In this document: positions 1 through 7,093 of the stretch, piece by piece
Layout of the letters: every line of letters starts with the position of its first letter
Numbering within the stretch: the first letter of the stretch is position 1
NCBI GenBank assembly: GCA_947485035.1
Contig: CANKQN010000033.1
Span: 1 to 8,979, forward strand
Length of the DNA stretch: 8,979 nt
From: Rickettsiales bacterium
GTDB lineage: Bacteria > Pseudomonadota > Alphaproteobacteria > Rickettsiales > Deianiraeaceae
Direction of reading: 5' to 3'
The notes under the pieces: generated by a model
What the model was told of the DNA's origin: nothing
What the model saw: only the letters and a program-made list of their open reading frames with translations
Database searches by the model: none
Program-made: the position numbers and the translations under genes

Positions 1-477
1 AAAATTGAAGATGCTGTGGAAATTCGTGCGTCGAGTTATCTTGAAGGGTGCATTGTGGAATCTGGTGCATTTGTTGGACCATTCGCCCGAATTCGCCCAA
101 ACACAATTATTCAAGAAAACGCAGGAATTGGCAACTTTGTTGAGGTTAAAAATTCAACAATTGGCAGGAAATCAAAGGCTGGACACCTTTCATACATTGG
201 AGATTCCCAAATTGGCAACAATGTGAACATTGGTGCAGGCACAGTTTTTTGTAATTATAACGGCTTTGAAAAGTTTGAATCAACAGTTGGCGATGGTTCG
301 TTTATTGGTTCAAATTCAACAATAATTTCGCCCGTTGAAATTGCCACTGGTACAATTGTTGCGGCCGGCTGCGTGATTACAAAATCAACGCAAGAAAATT
401 CGCTTGTAATTGCACGAAGTGAGCAGGTTGAAATTTCAAACGGTGGTGAAAAATTCCGCCAAAAACACGGGAAATAA
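1..477 (+). CDS. glmU: GlmU, C-terminal acetyltransferase part (5'-truncated by window edge)
   Basis: This is the end of the bifunctional GlmU, which acetylates glucosamine-1-phosphate and then uridylates it to UDP-GlcNAc, the cytoplasmic precursor of peptidoglycan and lipid A. The frame is open from base 1, so the gene starts outside the window; the GTG at 16 is an internal codon. The 158 visible residues correspond to the left-handed beta-helix acetyltransferase domain, with repeated hexapeptides such as IGNNVN-IGAGTV. Aligned by eye to E. coli GlmU, the active-site residues are all present: H62 (E. coli H363, in KAGHLSYIGD), R32 (R333), K50 (K351), Y65 (Y366), N76 (N377) and K91 (K392). 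The uridylyltransferase domain must lie upstream. The gene converges with mnmG, only 5 bases separating the two stop codons. Identification is secure. Confidence 0.96.
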   Translation, partial: KIEDAVEIRASSYLEGCIVESGAFVGPFARIRPNTIIQENAGIGNFVEVKNSTIGRKSKAGHLSYIGDSQIGNNVNIGAGTVFCNYNGFEKFESTVGDGSFIGSNSTIISPVEIATGTIVAAGCVITKSTQENSLVIARSEQVEISNGGEKFRQKHGK

Positions 478-499
478 TTTTTTTATTTTCTTAAAAAAA
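478..499. terminator. Weak A/T-only inverted repeat between convergent glmU and mnmG
   Basis: Eight bases TTTTTTTA (478-485) can pair with TAAAAAAA (492-499) across a 6-base loop, starting just after the glmU stop and running into the 3' end of mnmG. In either direction it gives a run of U next to a stem, so it might slow polymerase at the convergent junction. The stem has no G-C pair and is therefore weak; in this A+T-rich DNA it could be chance. No better terminator is visible here. Confidence 0.2.
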
Positions 500-2333
500 G
501 CGAAATTGCAATAATTGCAGATGGCGTCATGCCTTCAATATTCATTGCATCGGCAAGAGTGTGCGGGCGAAATTTTTCAAGTTTTTCAATAACTTCTTTT
601 GAAAGAGACTGAATTTGTGAATAATCAATGTTGTGTGGAATGATCGTTTTTTCGCGTTCTTGAATTATTTTAATGTCCTGTTCTTGCCGTTCAAGATATG
701 GTAAATATTTTGCCGTAATTGTGACCGATTCTTGAACATTGTGCGAAAAATCTGAAAATTCGGGAAATAATTGGGAAATGTTTTGATTGGAAATTAATTG
801 GTGTGAAAGAAGGTCTATGCCATTTCTGCGAACGCCATCTTTGGAAATTTCAATGCCAAAAGTTGCAAGTTCGTTTGGGGTGTATCCTTTTTTTTGTAAA
901 ATTTCCAGCAGTGTTTCATAATTTTTTTTCTTTTTTTCAAAAGTTTCCGTGCGTAATTTTGAAGAAATTCCAAGGGAGATTGCATGAGGTGTGAGTCTGA
1001 AATCTGCGTTATCAGAGCGAACGGAAATTCGGTGTTCGCACCTTGAAGTGAACATTCGGTATGGCTCGGTAATGCCTTTGGTGGTGAGGTCGTTTATCAT
1101 TACACCAATATAAGATTCCGTTCGCGAAAGAACAAAAGACGGTTTTGCAAGAGCATTTTGCGAGGCGTTAATTCCGGCAATAATTCCTTGCCCAGCTGCC
1201 TCTTCATAGCCAGTTGTGCCATTTATTTGCCCAGCAAGGAACAAATTTTTTATTTTTTTCGTCTCCAATGTTGGCAAAAGTTCCTGAGGATTCACATAAT
1301 CGTATTCAATTGCGTAACCTGCTTGTGCAATTTTGGCGTTTTCAAGACCCTTAATTTTATTAATAAATTTTTGCTGAATTTCCAGTGGCATTGCGGTTGA
1401 AATTCCTGCAGGGTAGACCAAATTTGAATCAAGACCTTCAATTTCAAGAAAAATTCTGTGAGCAGGATTTTCAGGAAAACGAATGGTTTTGTCTTCAATT
1501 GATGGGCAGTATCGTGGACCTTTCGCCTCAATTTCCTTGGTATAAATTGGTGAAAGTTCACTGTTTTGAAATAAAATATTGTGAGCCTCCTCATTTGTAG
1601 AAGTTATTGCACACGGAATTTGTTCAACCAAAATTTCTGTATTCACGAACGAAAAAGGGCGGGGCGGAATGTCGCCTTTTTGCACTTCAAGTTGAGAAAA
1701 ATCGATTGTATCGCGAAAAATTCGGGGTGGAGTTCCCGTTTTTAAGCGTCCAAGTTCAAAACCAAAGCGGGCAAGCGTTTTTGAAAGTCCGTAACTTGCC
1801 TTTTCACCAACTCTTCCTGCGGGAATTTTTTCTTTTCCAAGTAAAATCATACCGGAAAGGAATGTTCCAGTTGTTAAAACCACGGTTTTGCAGGAAATCT
1901 GCGTGCCATCGGTTAAAATTACTCCACGAATTTCATCATTTTCAAGAGCAATATCTTCAACCTGTGCAATTATAATATCAAGATTTTTCCTCTCTTTCAA
2001 GTATTTTTTTGCGGAATTATGGTAGAGATTTCTATCGGTTTGTGCACGAGGACCCAACACAGCTGGACCTTTCGTTTCGTTTAAAATTTTGGAATGAATG
2101 GTGGAATCATCGGTAATTATTCCCATAATTCCGCCAAGTGCATCAATTTCACGAACAATAATGCCTTTTCCAATTCCACCAATTGATGGATTGCACGACA
2201 TTTGACCGAGGTTTTTCTCGGAAAGTGTAATCAATGCAACACTTTTAAGCATTGTGGAGGCAATCCATGCAGCTTCAATTCCGGCGTGCCCTCCGCCAAT
2301 AACAATGCAATCGTATGATTTTCTACAATCCAT
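483..2333 (-). CDS. mnmG: MnmG (GidA), tRNA U34 carboxymethylaminomethyl modification enzyme, FAD subunit
   Basis: With MnmE, MnmG installs the (carboxymethyl)aminomethyl group on wobble uridine 34 of certain tRNAs, using FAD, NADH and methylene-tetrahydrofolate in the cytoplasm. The 616 residues match the usual full length (about 620). Visible motifs in order: the FAD dinucleotide-binding IGGGHAG (12-18); MSCNPSIGG with conserved C47; RLKTGTPPR (196-204); GPRYCPS with the second conserved cysteine C276; GYEEAAGQG (375-383); LTTKGITEPYRMFTSR (416-431); and the C-terminal helical segment ending IEGMTPSAI, used for tRNA and MnmE contacts. The block usually read as SRAEHR is SRCEHR here (C432), a small variation. 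The ATG overlaps the stop of the upstream glutamate dehydrogenase by one base (TAATG), and no Shine-Dalgarno sequence precedes it, so translation is probably coupled. It sits next to neither mnmE nor parA/parB. Confidence 0.98.
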   Translation of the reverse strand: MDCRKSYDCIVIGGGHAGIEAAWIASTMLKSVALITLSEKNLGQMSCNPSIGGIGKGIIVREIDALGGIMGIITDDSTIHSKILNETKGPAVLGPRAQTDRNLYHNSAKKYLKERKNLDIIIAQVEDIALENDEIRGVILTDGTQISCKTVVLTTGTFLSGMILLGKEKIPAGRVGEKASYGLSKTLARFGFELGRLKTGTPPRIFRDTIDFSQLEVQKGDIPPRPFSFVNTEILVEQIPCAITSTNEEAHNILFQNSELSPIYTKEIEAKGPRYCPSIEDKTIRFPENPAHRIFLEIEGLDSNLVYPAGISTAMPLEIQQKFINKIKGLENAKIAQAGYAIEYDYVNPQELLPTLETKKIKNLFLAGQINGTTGYEEAAGQGIIAGINASQNALAKPSFVLSRTESYIGVMINDLTTKGITEPYRMFTSRCEHRISVRSDNADFRLTPHAISLGISSKLRTETFEKKKKNYETLLEILQKKGYTPNELATFGIEISKDGVRRNGIDLLSHQLISNQNISQLFPEFSDFSHNVQESVTITAKYLPYLERQEQDIKIIQEREKTIIPHNIDYSQIQSLSKEVIEKLEKFRPHTLADAMNIEGMTPSAIIAISLFLRK

Positions 2334-5300
2334 TAAAGAATATCAAGTTTGTCAACAGCCATAGAAACTAGGGCGAAATCCTGTTTTTCTGATTTTGCGA
2401 TGTCGTCAACAAGCTTGCCAAAAAGTGCCAATTGCTTTTGTTTTTCATCAATCCACTCTTGTTTTGTTGCGAAGTGGAGGGAAAATCTTTGCGAAAGTGT
2501 ACAATATTTTGTGTAAAGTTTTAACTCTAATTCACGAATTGCATTCTTATGAAGTGCTGATTCAACAGGGATATTTGCAATCCACTGTGAAAGTTGATCA
2601 ATGAAAACATCTTGACGAAGATCGTAATATCCTGCGATTTGCTTTTCCAAAATTTCTGGCTTATGGTTATGTACAACCATTTGGAACATTTGCATTTGCT
2701 CAATCGTTTTTGCAAGATTGAAGGCGATTTCTGACGGCACATTTTGTCCTTCAAACAATTTTTGACGAGCAATCACACCAGTTTTTTCAGTATAATTCGT
2801 GATAAATTTGCTCAAAATGCCAATGCAAGGCGACATATTTTCCACCATTTGAGTAATTGGAAGTGGTGCGAAGTGGTGACTCAAAAGCATATGAATACAC
2901 TTGTGGATAAACCCATTTATTGTGGCAAAAAGTTCAACTTGCACTTGAAACGGCACTTTGAAATCAAGACTTTCAATTTCAGTCCAAACTTTTCTAAGCG
3001 AGAAAATTTCACGAATAACAATATAAGCACGAATTACATCGCAAGGTTTACATTGGCGAGAATCCAAAATGTTGTTCATAAATGTAATGCCAACACGGTT
3101 TATAATTGAATTATTTACCGATGTTGCAATAATTTCTTTCGCAAGCTTGTGGTTCACAATGTCGTCTTTGAATTTATCCTGCATTTGTTGCGGGAAATAG
3201 TTCATGAGGTCTTGCTCGAAATATTTTTCGTTTATGAGTGAAGACTTCAAAAGCTCTTGATACAGGTATATTTTACTGTAGGCAAAAAGCACACAAAGTT
3301 CAGGGCGAGTCAGGTAATCTTTGCGATTTTTCCTCGCAGTCATTTCTTCCGTAGTTGGTAGAAACTCGTTTTCACGGTCAAGATTCGCAAAAACCGTCAG
3401 CTTTTTCATCAAGGATTCTTGGTCATCAATTTTAATTTTTTGATTAAACGATGTAATTGTGATTGCTTGCGTTTGAAGGCGGTTGTTGCGCAAAACTAAT
3501 CGTTCAACTTCCGGTGTCATTTCGTTTAGAAGTTCATTTCTTTGTTCAAGAGACAACCTTCCTTCTGCCACCAATTTATTCATGACAATCTTAACATTAA
3601 CCTCAACATCAGAACAATTCACACCGGCAGAATTATCCATTGCGTCAGTGTTAATGCGTCCGCCATTGCGTGCGTATTCAATTCTGCCTTGTTGAGTAAA
3701 TCCCAAATTTCCACCTTCTCCCACTACCGATGCACGCAGGTCTTTTCCGTTGATTCTAATTGCATTGTTCGCTTTGTCCCCAGCATCGCTGTTTTTTTCA
3801 TCAGATGATTTAACATAAGTTCCAATTCCACCATTCCAAAGAAGGTCCACTTTTGCTTTTAGTATTGCAACAATAAGTTCGTTTGGTGAAACTTCATCGC
3901 TGGAAATTTCCAAAAGATCCTTAATTTCTGGTGTTAATTTGCAAATCTTTGCTGAGCGTTCAAACACGCAGCTTCCTTGCGACATAATGGATTTATTATA
4001 ATCTGCCCATGTGGAGCGTGGTAAATTGAACATGCGTTCACGCTCGATAAACGATTTTTCGGAATCTGGGTTTGGATCGACAAAAATATGCAAATGATTA
4101 AATGCCGCAAGAAGTTTCGTTTTTCTTGAAAGCAACAGTCCATTTCCAAATACATCACCGGACATATCGCCAATTCCAACACATGTGAATTCTTGTGTTT
4201 GCGGGTCTTGACCAAGCTCCATCATGTGTCTTCGAACTGCAATCCAGCCGCCTTTTGCCGTAATTCCCATTTTTTTGTGGTCGTAGCCATTCGAACCACC
4301 AGAGGCAAAAGCGTCGCCAAGCCAGAAATTATATTCAGCAGAAATTGAGTTTGCAATGTCTGAGAATGTAGCCGTGCCTTTGTCGGCGGCTACCACAAAG
4401 TATGGATCTTCCTCGTCCCATGTCACAATTCCATCGTTAGTTATAACATTTCCGGAAACGATGTTATCAGCTAAATCAAGACAACCACGCAGAAAATTCC
4501 TGTAACATTCTTGTCCAAAAGAGAAATATTCGTCCTTTGAAAGGTGTGATACACTTTGAGTTATCACGAATCCGCCTTTTGAACCAACTGGCACTATTAC
4601 TGCATTTTTTGTGTGTTGAGCTTTGACCAACCCCAAAACTTCTGTTCTGAAATCGTTTGGACGATCGCTCCAACGAAGTCCACCGCGTGCAACTTTTCCA
4701 AAACGCAAGTGAAGTGCTTCAAATTTTGACGAATACACGAAAATCTCCCTGAATGGAATTGGCTTTGGAAGGTTTGGAACGGCAGAGCAGTCAAATTTCA
4801 AGGAAATGCAATCTTTCCCAAGAAAGAAGTTTGTGCGAACCGTTGCTTGAATTGTGCGGTACAACTGACGCAAAATTGTGTCTTCTGTAATATCCATAAT
4901 TGCAGCGTATAATTCCGCTGTTTCTTGTTGGATTAATTCCATTTTTTCCTTGCGATTCTGTGTGAATGATGGGTCGAATTTTACATAGAAATACTCAACA
5001 ATTTTGGAAATCATTTTTGGATTTTTCGCAAACACATCGTTTATGACATCCTCAGAAAATTGAAATTGAATTTGTTTAAGATATTGAATATATGAGCGAA
5101 GAAGAAGAATATCGCGGAATTTTGTTTGCGATGTAATCGCAAGCTTATTAAGCGTTGTGTGTGAAATTAATCCAACAAGGGATTTCTCCAAAACATCGAC
5201 AAATTCTGGGTTATTTTTTAGGCTTTTTTCAGTTTTAACATTTAGTGTGCCGGAGATATTATATATATTAACGCTTTTGGAATTTTCATTAACAACGCTT

Positions 5301-5476
5301 GAAATTTCACTTGATGCAATAATACCACAGTTTTCAAGAGCACGAACAATGCTGTGCAAATTGAGTGGATTTTCAGATGAAATCTGGATTGAAATGCCGT
5401 CTGGCGATTCCTTTTGAACTAAAGCTTTGCAGGTTGTTTGTGATATTTCGTGTGTGTTATTTGAATTTTGCATCAT
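2333..5476 (-). CDS. gdhB: NAD-specific glutamate dehydrogenase, large bacterial type, N-terminally short
   Basis: It oxidises glutamate to 2-oxoglutarate and ammonia with NAD+, feeding amino-acid carbon into the TCA cycle. With ATG at 5476 it has 1047 residues (a second ATG follows at 5473). Order seen: a single ACT-like segment (about 33-80: NPLNLHSIVRALENCG onward), a helical stretch, then the catalytic core with PFREIFVYS (about 241), ARGGLRWSDR (263-272), TEVLGLVKAQ (278-287), the substrate-site VPVGSKGGF (295-303), AADKGTATFSD (363-373), the nucleotide-binding GIGDMSGDVFGNG (435-447) and VVGEGGNLG (584-592), and a long C-terminal region. Relatives in alphaproteobacteria are around 1600 residues with several N-terminal ACT and helical modules; here roughly 500 or more are absent and nothing upstream encodes them. 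A TTG at 5533 would add 19 residues, but it is the first half of the promoter -35 TTGACA, so I reject it. Catalytic motifs look intact; altered allosteric control is inference. Confidence 0.95.
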   Translation of the reverse strand: MMQNSNNTHEISQTTCKALVQKESPDGISIQISSENPLNLHSIVRALENCGIIASSEISSVVNENSKSVNIYNISGTLNVKTEKSLKNNPEFVDVLEKSLVGLISHTTLNKLAITSQTKFRDILLLRSYIQYLKQIQFQFSEDVINDVFAKNPKMISKIVEYFYVKFDPSFTQNRKEKMELIQQETAELYAAIMDITEDTILRQLYRTIQATVRTNFFLGKDCISLKFDCSAVPNLPKPIPFREIFVYSSKFEALHLRFGKVARGGLRWSDRPNDFRTEVLGLVKAQHTKNAVIVPVGSKGGFVITQSVSHLSKDEYFSFGQECYRNFLRGCLDLADNIVSGNVITNDGIVTWDEEDPYFVVAADKGTATFSDIANSISAEYNFWLGDAFASGGSNGYDHKKMGITAKGGWIAVRRHMMELGQDPQTQEFTCVGIGDMSGDVFGNGLLLSRKTKLLAAFNHLHIFVDPNPDSEKSFIERERMFNLPRSTWADYNKSIMSQGSCVFERSAKICKLTPEIKDLLEISSDEVSPNELIVAILKAKVDLLWNGGIGTYVKSSDEKNSDAGDKANNAIRINGKDLRASVVGEGGNLGFTQQGRIEYARNGGRINTDAMDNSAGVNCSDVEVNVKIVMNKLVAEGRLSLEQRNELLNEMTPEVERLVLRNNRLQTQAITITSFNQKIKIDDQESLMKKLTVFANLDRENEFLPTTEEMTARKNRKDYLTRPELCVLFAYSKIYLYQELLKSSLINEKYFEQDLMNYFPQQMQDKFKDDIVNHKLAKEIIATSVNNSIINRVGITFMNNILDSRQCKPCDVIRAYIVIREIFSLRKVWTEIESLDFKVPFQVQVELFATINGFIHKCIHMLLSHHFAPLPITQMVENMSPCIGILSKFITNYTEKTGVIARQKLFEGQNVPSEIAFNLAKTIEQMQMFQMVVHNHKPEILEKQIAGYYDLRQDVFIDQLSQWIANIPVESALHKNAIRELELKLYTKYCTLSQRFSLHFATKQEWIDEKQKQLALFGKLVDDIAKSEKQDFALVSMAVDKLDIL

Positions 5477-5498
5477 ATATTTCTTATGTGATTTAATC

Positions 5499-5527
5499 TT
5501 GATTTTTATAAAAACCTGTTTTATAAA
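5499..5527 (+). promoter_or_regulatory. Predicted sigma70-type promoter for the virB9 gene run
   Basis: On the plus strand there is -35 TTGATT (5499-5504), a 17-base spacer and -10 TATAAA (5522-5527), predicting transcription from about 5534. Its -10 touches the -35 of the gdhB promoter, and its -35 touches the other -10, so the two occupy the same DNA and polymerase can probably hold only one at a time. The leader to the ATG at 5546 would be only about 12 bases. The -35 is weaker than that of the opposite promoter (TTGACA). Confidence 0.6.
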
Positions 5528-5533
5528 TGTCAA
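5505..5533 (-). promoter_or_regulatory. Predicted sigma70-type promoter for gdhB-mnmG
   Basis: On the minus strand there is a perfect -35 TTGACA (5533-5528), a 17-base spacer and a -10 TATAAA (5510-5505). The expected start of transcription is near 5498, about 22 bases before the ATG at 5476. This settles the gene start: the in-frame TTG at 5533 is upstream of the transcript. Only a weak Shine-Dalgarno-like AAGAA lies between promoter and ATG. It should drive both gdhB and mnmG, as no gap exists between them. Confidence 0.75.
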
Positions 5534-5545
5534 TTGAATTATTTT

Positions 5546-6403
5546 ATGGAAAAAAAGATGTATATTTTGTTCGCCATATTGTCTTTTTTATTTACTACAA
5601 ACCTTCAAGCTCTTGCACAGGATTCCACAAGCGACCTTGGAGTTTACAAAAAACAAGTGAACACTGCGTTTAGAAAGAAGGTGATAAAAGCTTACTCAAT
5701 GGGTCACGATTCCCGCTTCAAAGTTTTCCCATTTATGGAAAATGGCGTTTATGAGGTTGTCTCACTCTATGACAACACCACATACATCGAATTTGATGCA
5801 GACGAAAAAGTGCAGTCAATCACAAATCCAAAAGATGATTCATGGCAACTTCTTTCCAAGGAAAACAAGCTTTTTATGCAGCCAATCGCCTCAGATGCTG
5901 ATACTCAAATGACGATAATGACTACCAAACGCACATATTTCTTCGAAATGTATGCAAAAGAGCCTTCAAACGCCTTTGATGAAAGCTATACATTCTACTA
6001 CCAATTTAATTATCCAACGGAAGAGGAGCAAAAAACAATTCGCAGATACTCTAAGTCAATTCTGCCAAACATCGCGTTAAATCCGGAAAAGTATAACTTT
6101 AATTACACTGTAACCGGACAAGACAGTTTGTATCCTGTGAAAATTTTTGATGACGGCGAATTTACATACTTTGAATTTAAGGACAAGGGTGGTGTTATTC
6201 CCGCAATTTTCCTTGTTGATAACAACAACTATGAGTCTCTTGTGAATTTTAGAATGGTTGGAAGTTATTTGGTTATGGAGGCGGTTTCTCCAAGGTTCAC
6301 ATTGCGAAATGGGTCCGATGTTGTCTGTGTTTTTAACGAGAACATCTACACAAAGCTGGAAGTTAAAAAAGGTTTCTTTTCAAAAACGGAGATAAAAAAA
6401 TAA
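5546..6403 (+). CDS. virB9: VirB9/TrbG/CagX-family type IV secretion protein
   Basis: VirB9 helps form the core channel spanning periplasm and outer membrane in type IV secretion systems, together with VirB7 and VirB10. The 285 residues show an N-terminal signal peptide (MEKK, hydrophobic stretch 6-19, likely cut after ALA at 24). The N-terminal VirB9 domain follows at about 58-157 (VYEVVSLYDNTTYIEFDADEKV, then W100, LFMQPI, and MTIMTTKRTYFFEMY), then a linker, then the C-terminal domain at about 183-265 (PVKIFDDGEFTYFEF, IPAIFLVD, ESLVNFRMVGSYLVMEA, FTLRNG). ATG 5546 is preferred because it gives a basic n-region; TTG 5534 falls at the predicted transcription start, and ATG 5558, although preceded by GGA, would lose the lysines. 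No virB8, virB10, virB11 or virD4 is in the window, so it may be a scattered copy like the second virB9 of Rickettsia and Wolbachia. The family call rests on motif recall by eye. Confidence 0.87.
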   Translation: MEKKMYILFAILSFLFTTNLQALAQDSTSDLGVYKKQVNTAFRKKVIKAYSMGHDSRFKVFPFMENGVYEVVSLYDNTTYIEFDADEKVQSITNPKDDSWQLLSKENKLFMQPIASDADTQMTIMTTKRTYFFEMYAKEPSNAFDESYTFYYQFNYPTEEEQKTIRRYSKSILPNIALNPEKYNFNYTVTGQDSLYPVKIFDDGEFTYFEFKDKGGVIPAIFLVDNNNYESLVNFRMVGSYLVMEAVSPRFTLRNGSDVVCVFNENIYTKLEVKKGFFSKTEIKK

Positions 6404-6414
6404 ACCACTAAATT

Positions 6415-6798
6415 ATGGAAAAGAAAAAATATAAAATAAAAATTATCAAGGTAACGGATCGAATTTTGAAAGCACGGGAGGTTTTCCGTCTTTTTGTGAA
6501 TAGGCACTCTAAAAATGATAAAATGCTTTTATGCACGGGCGGTTCATTTGCAATCACTCCAATTCTCATAACTATTCTTCTCATAACAAAGAATATTTTC
6601 TTCAATATATCTGCCACAAACTACGAACTTTTAGAAAAAATAACACAAGAGCGTGTAAAAGCTTCGCAGCTAACCCTTGATTTTGCCCAATATCAAAACC
6701 ATCAAAAAGTTCTTGACTTGCAAAATCAATATATCACCGATTATAACTATATTAACTCGGGGAATATTATCGAGGAAAATATGATGGAATTTTTATAA
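6415..6798 (+). CDS. Unknown small single-pass membrane protein downstream of virB9
   Basis: I do not recognise this 127-residue protein. The first 36 residues are strongly basic (MEKKKYKIKIIK, several further K/R). One hydrophobic segment at about 42-64 (GGSFAITPILITILLIT and following residues) is followed by a polar 63-residue tail rich in Q, N, E and Y, with possible helical or coiled character at 70-105. By the positive-inside rule the N-terminus should be cytoplasmic and the tail periplasmic. C40 just before the hydrophobic segment does not fit a lipobox. It starts 11 bases after virB9 and repeats its start context (TTATGGAAAA). The topology resembles the bitopic secretion components VirB8 and VirB10, but it is too short and I see no shared motif, so a secretion role is only suggested by position. 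The reading frame is open and in register with tight neighbours, which supports it as a real gene. Confidence 0.75.
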   Translation: MEKKKYKIKIIKVTDRILKAREVFRLFVNRHSKNDKMLLCTGGSFAITPILITILLITKNIFFNISATNYELLEKITQERVKASQLTLDFAQYQNHQKVLDLQNQYITDYNYINSGNIIEENMMEFL

Positions 6799-6804
6799 AA
6801 TACA

Positions 6805-7092
6805 ATGAAAGCAATTCTATTTCAAAATGGTAAATCTCCGATGCAAGCTGGTTTTGCGCAGAAAAATACATTTACACTGCGTTTTATCGCTGATAAAAAA
6901 ATTTGGTTTAAATACGATGCAGCATCTTGGGACGGGGCAAGTTCTACAATAAAACAAAAAGAAATGCACTTTTCCACAAAAGCATCAGCCCTTGACTTCT
7001 GCCAAAAACACGATATATCATTTGTTGAAATTGAGCAAAAAAGTAAAAAAATTCCAACGAAGTCCTATAATGATACCATTTTGAACTCATAA
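6805..7092 (+). CDS. NDUFS4-like (ETC complex I conserved region) NADH dehydrogenase accessory protein
   Basis: This 95-residue protein resembles the alphaproteobacterial homologues of the mitochondrial complex I subunit NDUFS4 (18 kDa, AQDQ), which binds the peripheral arm of NADH:ubiquinone oxidoreductase on the cytoplasmic/matrix side and helps assemble it. Family-typical points seen: the opening KAILFQNGKSPMQAG (family: ARIYRPAKxAMQSG), TFTLRF (23-27 region), W42-D-G-A-S-S (family: GWTSS), MHFSTKASALDFCQKH with the usual F-x-T-K-E-x-A pattern, and the ending PTKSYND (family: PKSYxDN). The length matches bacterial members (about 100). ATG 6805 is 6 bases after the previous stop, without a clear Shine-Dalgarno. 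The stop is one base before the HIT gene. The family is restricted mainly to alphaproteobacteria and mitochondria, which supports the organism assignment. It is identified by eye, with moderate divergence. Confidence 0.82.
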   Translation: MKAILFQNGKSPMQAGFAQKNTFTLRFIADKKIWFKYDAASWDGASSTIKQKEMHFSTKASALDFCQKHDISFVEIEQKSKKIPTKSYNDTILNS

Positions 7093-7093
7093 A

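Larger units (their letters stand above)
5499..5533. repeat. 35-bp imperfect palindrome formed by the shared divergent promoter
   Basis: Reading inwards from both ends, 13 of 17 positions pair. The longest unbroken arm is 9 bp: TTTATAAAA (5505-5513) against TTTTATAAA (5519-5527). TTGA at 5499-5502 mirrors TCAA at 5530-5533. The symmetry comes mainly from two promoters laid exactly back to front, but a dimeric regulator could also use it. In A+T-rich DNA some symmetry is expected by chance. Confidence 0.55.

Noticed and set aside
895..960. T-runs inside mnmG (around 890 and 930-940) as terminators or slippage sites
   Set aside because: They encode lysine-rich stretches of the intact protein and have no adjoining stem; no frameshift is seen.
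1158..1975. Several 70-122 codon frames opposite or within mnmG
   Set aside because: mnmG is intact with every family motif; these frames show no family features and are composition shadows.
5477..5533. TTG start of the glutamate dehydrogenase at 5533
   Set aside because: It is part of the -35 hexamer TTGACA and lies upstream of the predicted transcript start; the added 19 residues are low-complexity and unlike the family. ATG 5476 is better.
5534..5545. TTG start for virB9 at 5534
   Set aside because: It coincides with the predicted transcription start; ATG 5546 gives a normal signal-peptide n-region (MEKK).
6532..6540. C40 of the unknown membrane protein as a lipoprotein cysteine
   Set aside because: The preceding residues (KMLL) do not form a lipobox, and the hydrophobic segment comes after the cysteine, not before it.
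6408..6617. 69-codon minus-strand frame ending in a hydrophobic stretch
   Set aside because: It is antisense to the unknown membrane-protein gene, which fits the tight plus-strand spacing much better.
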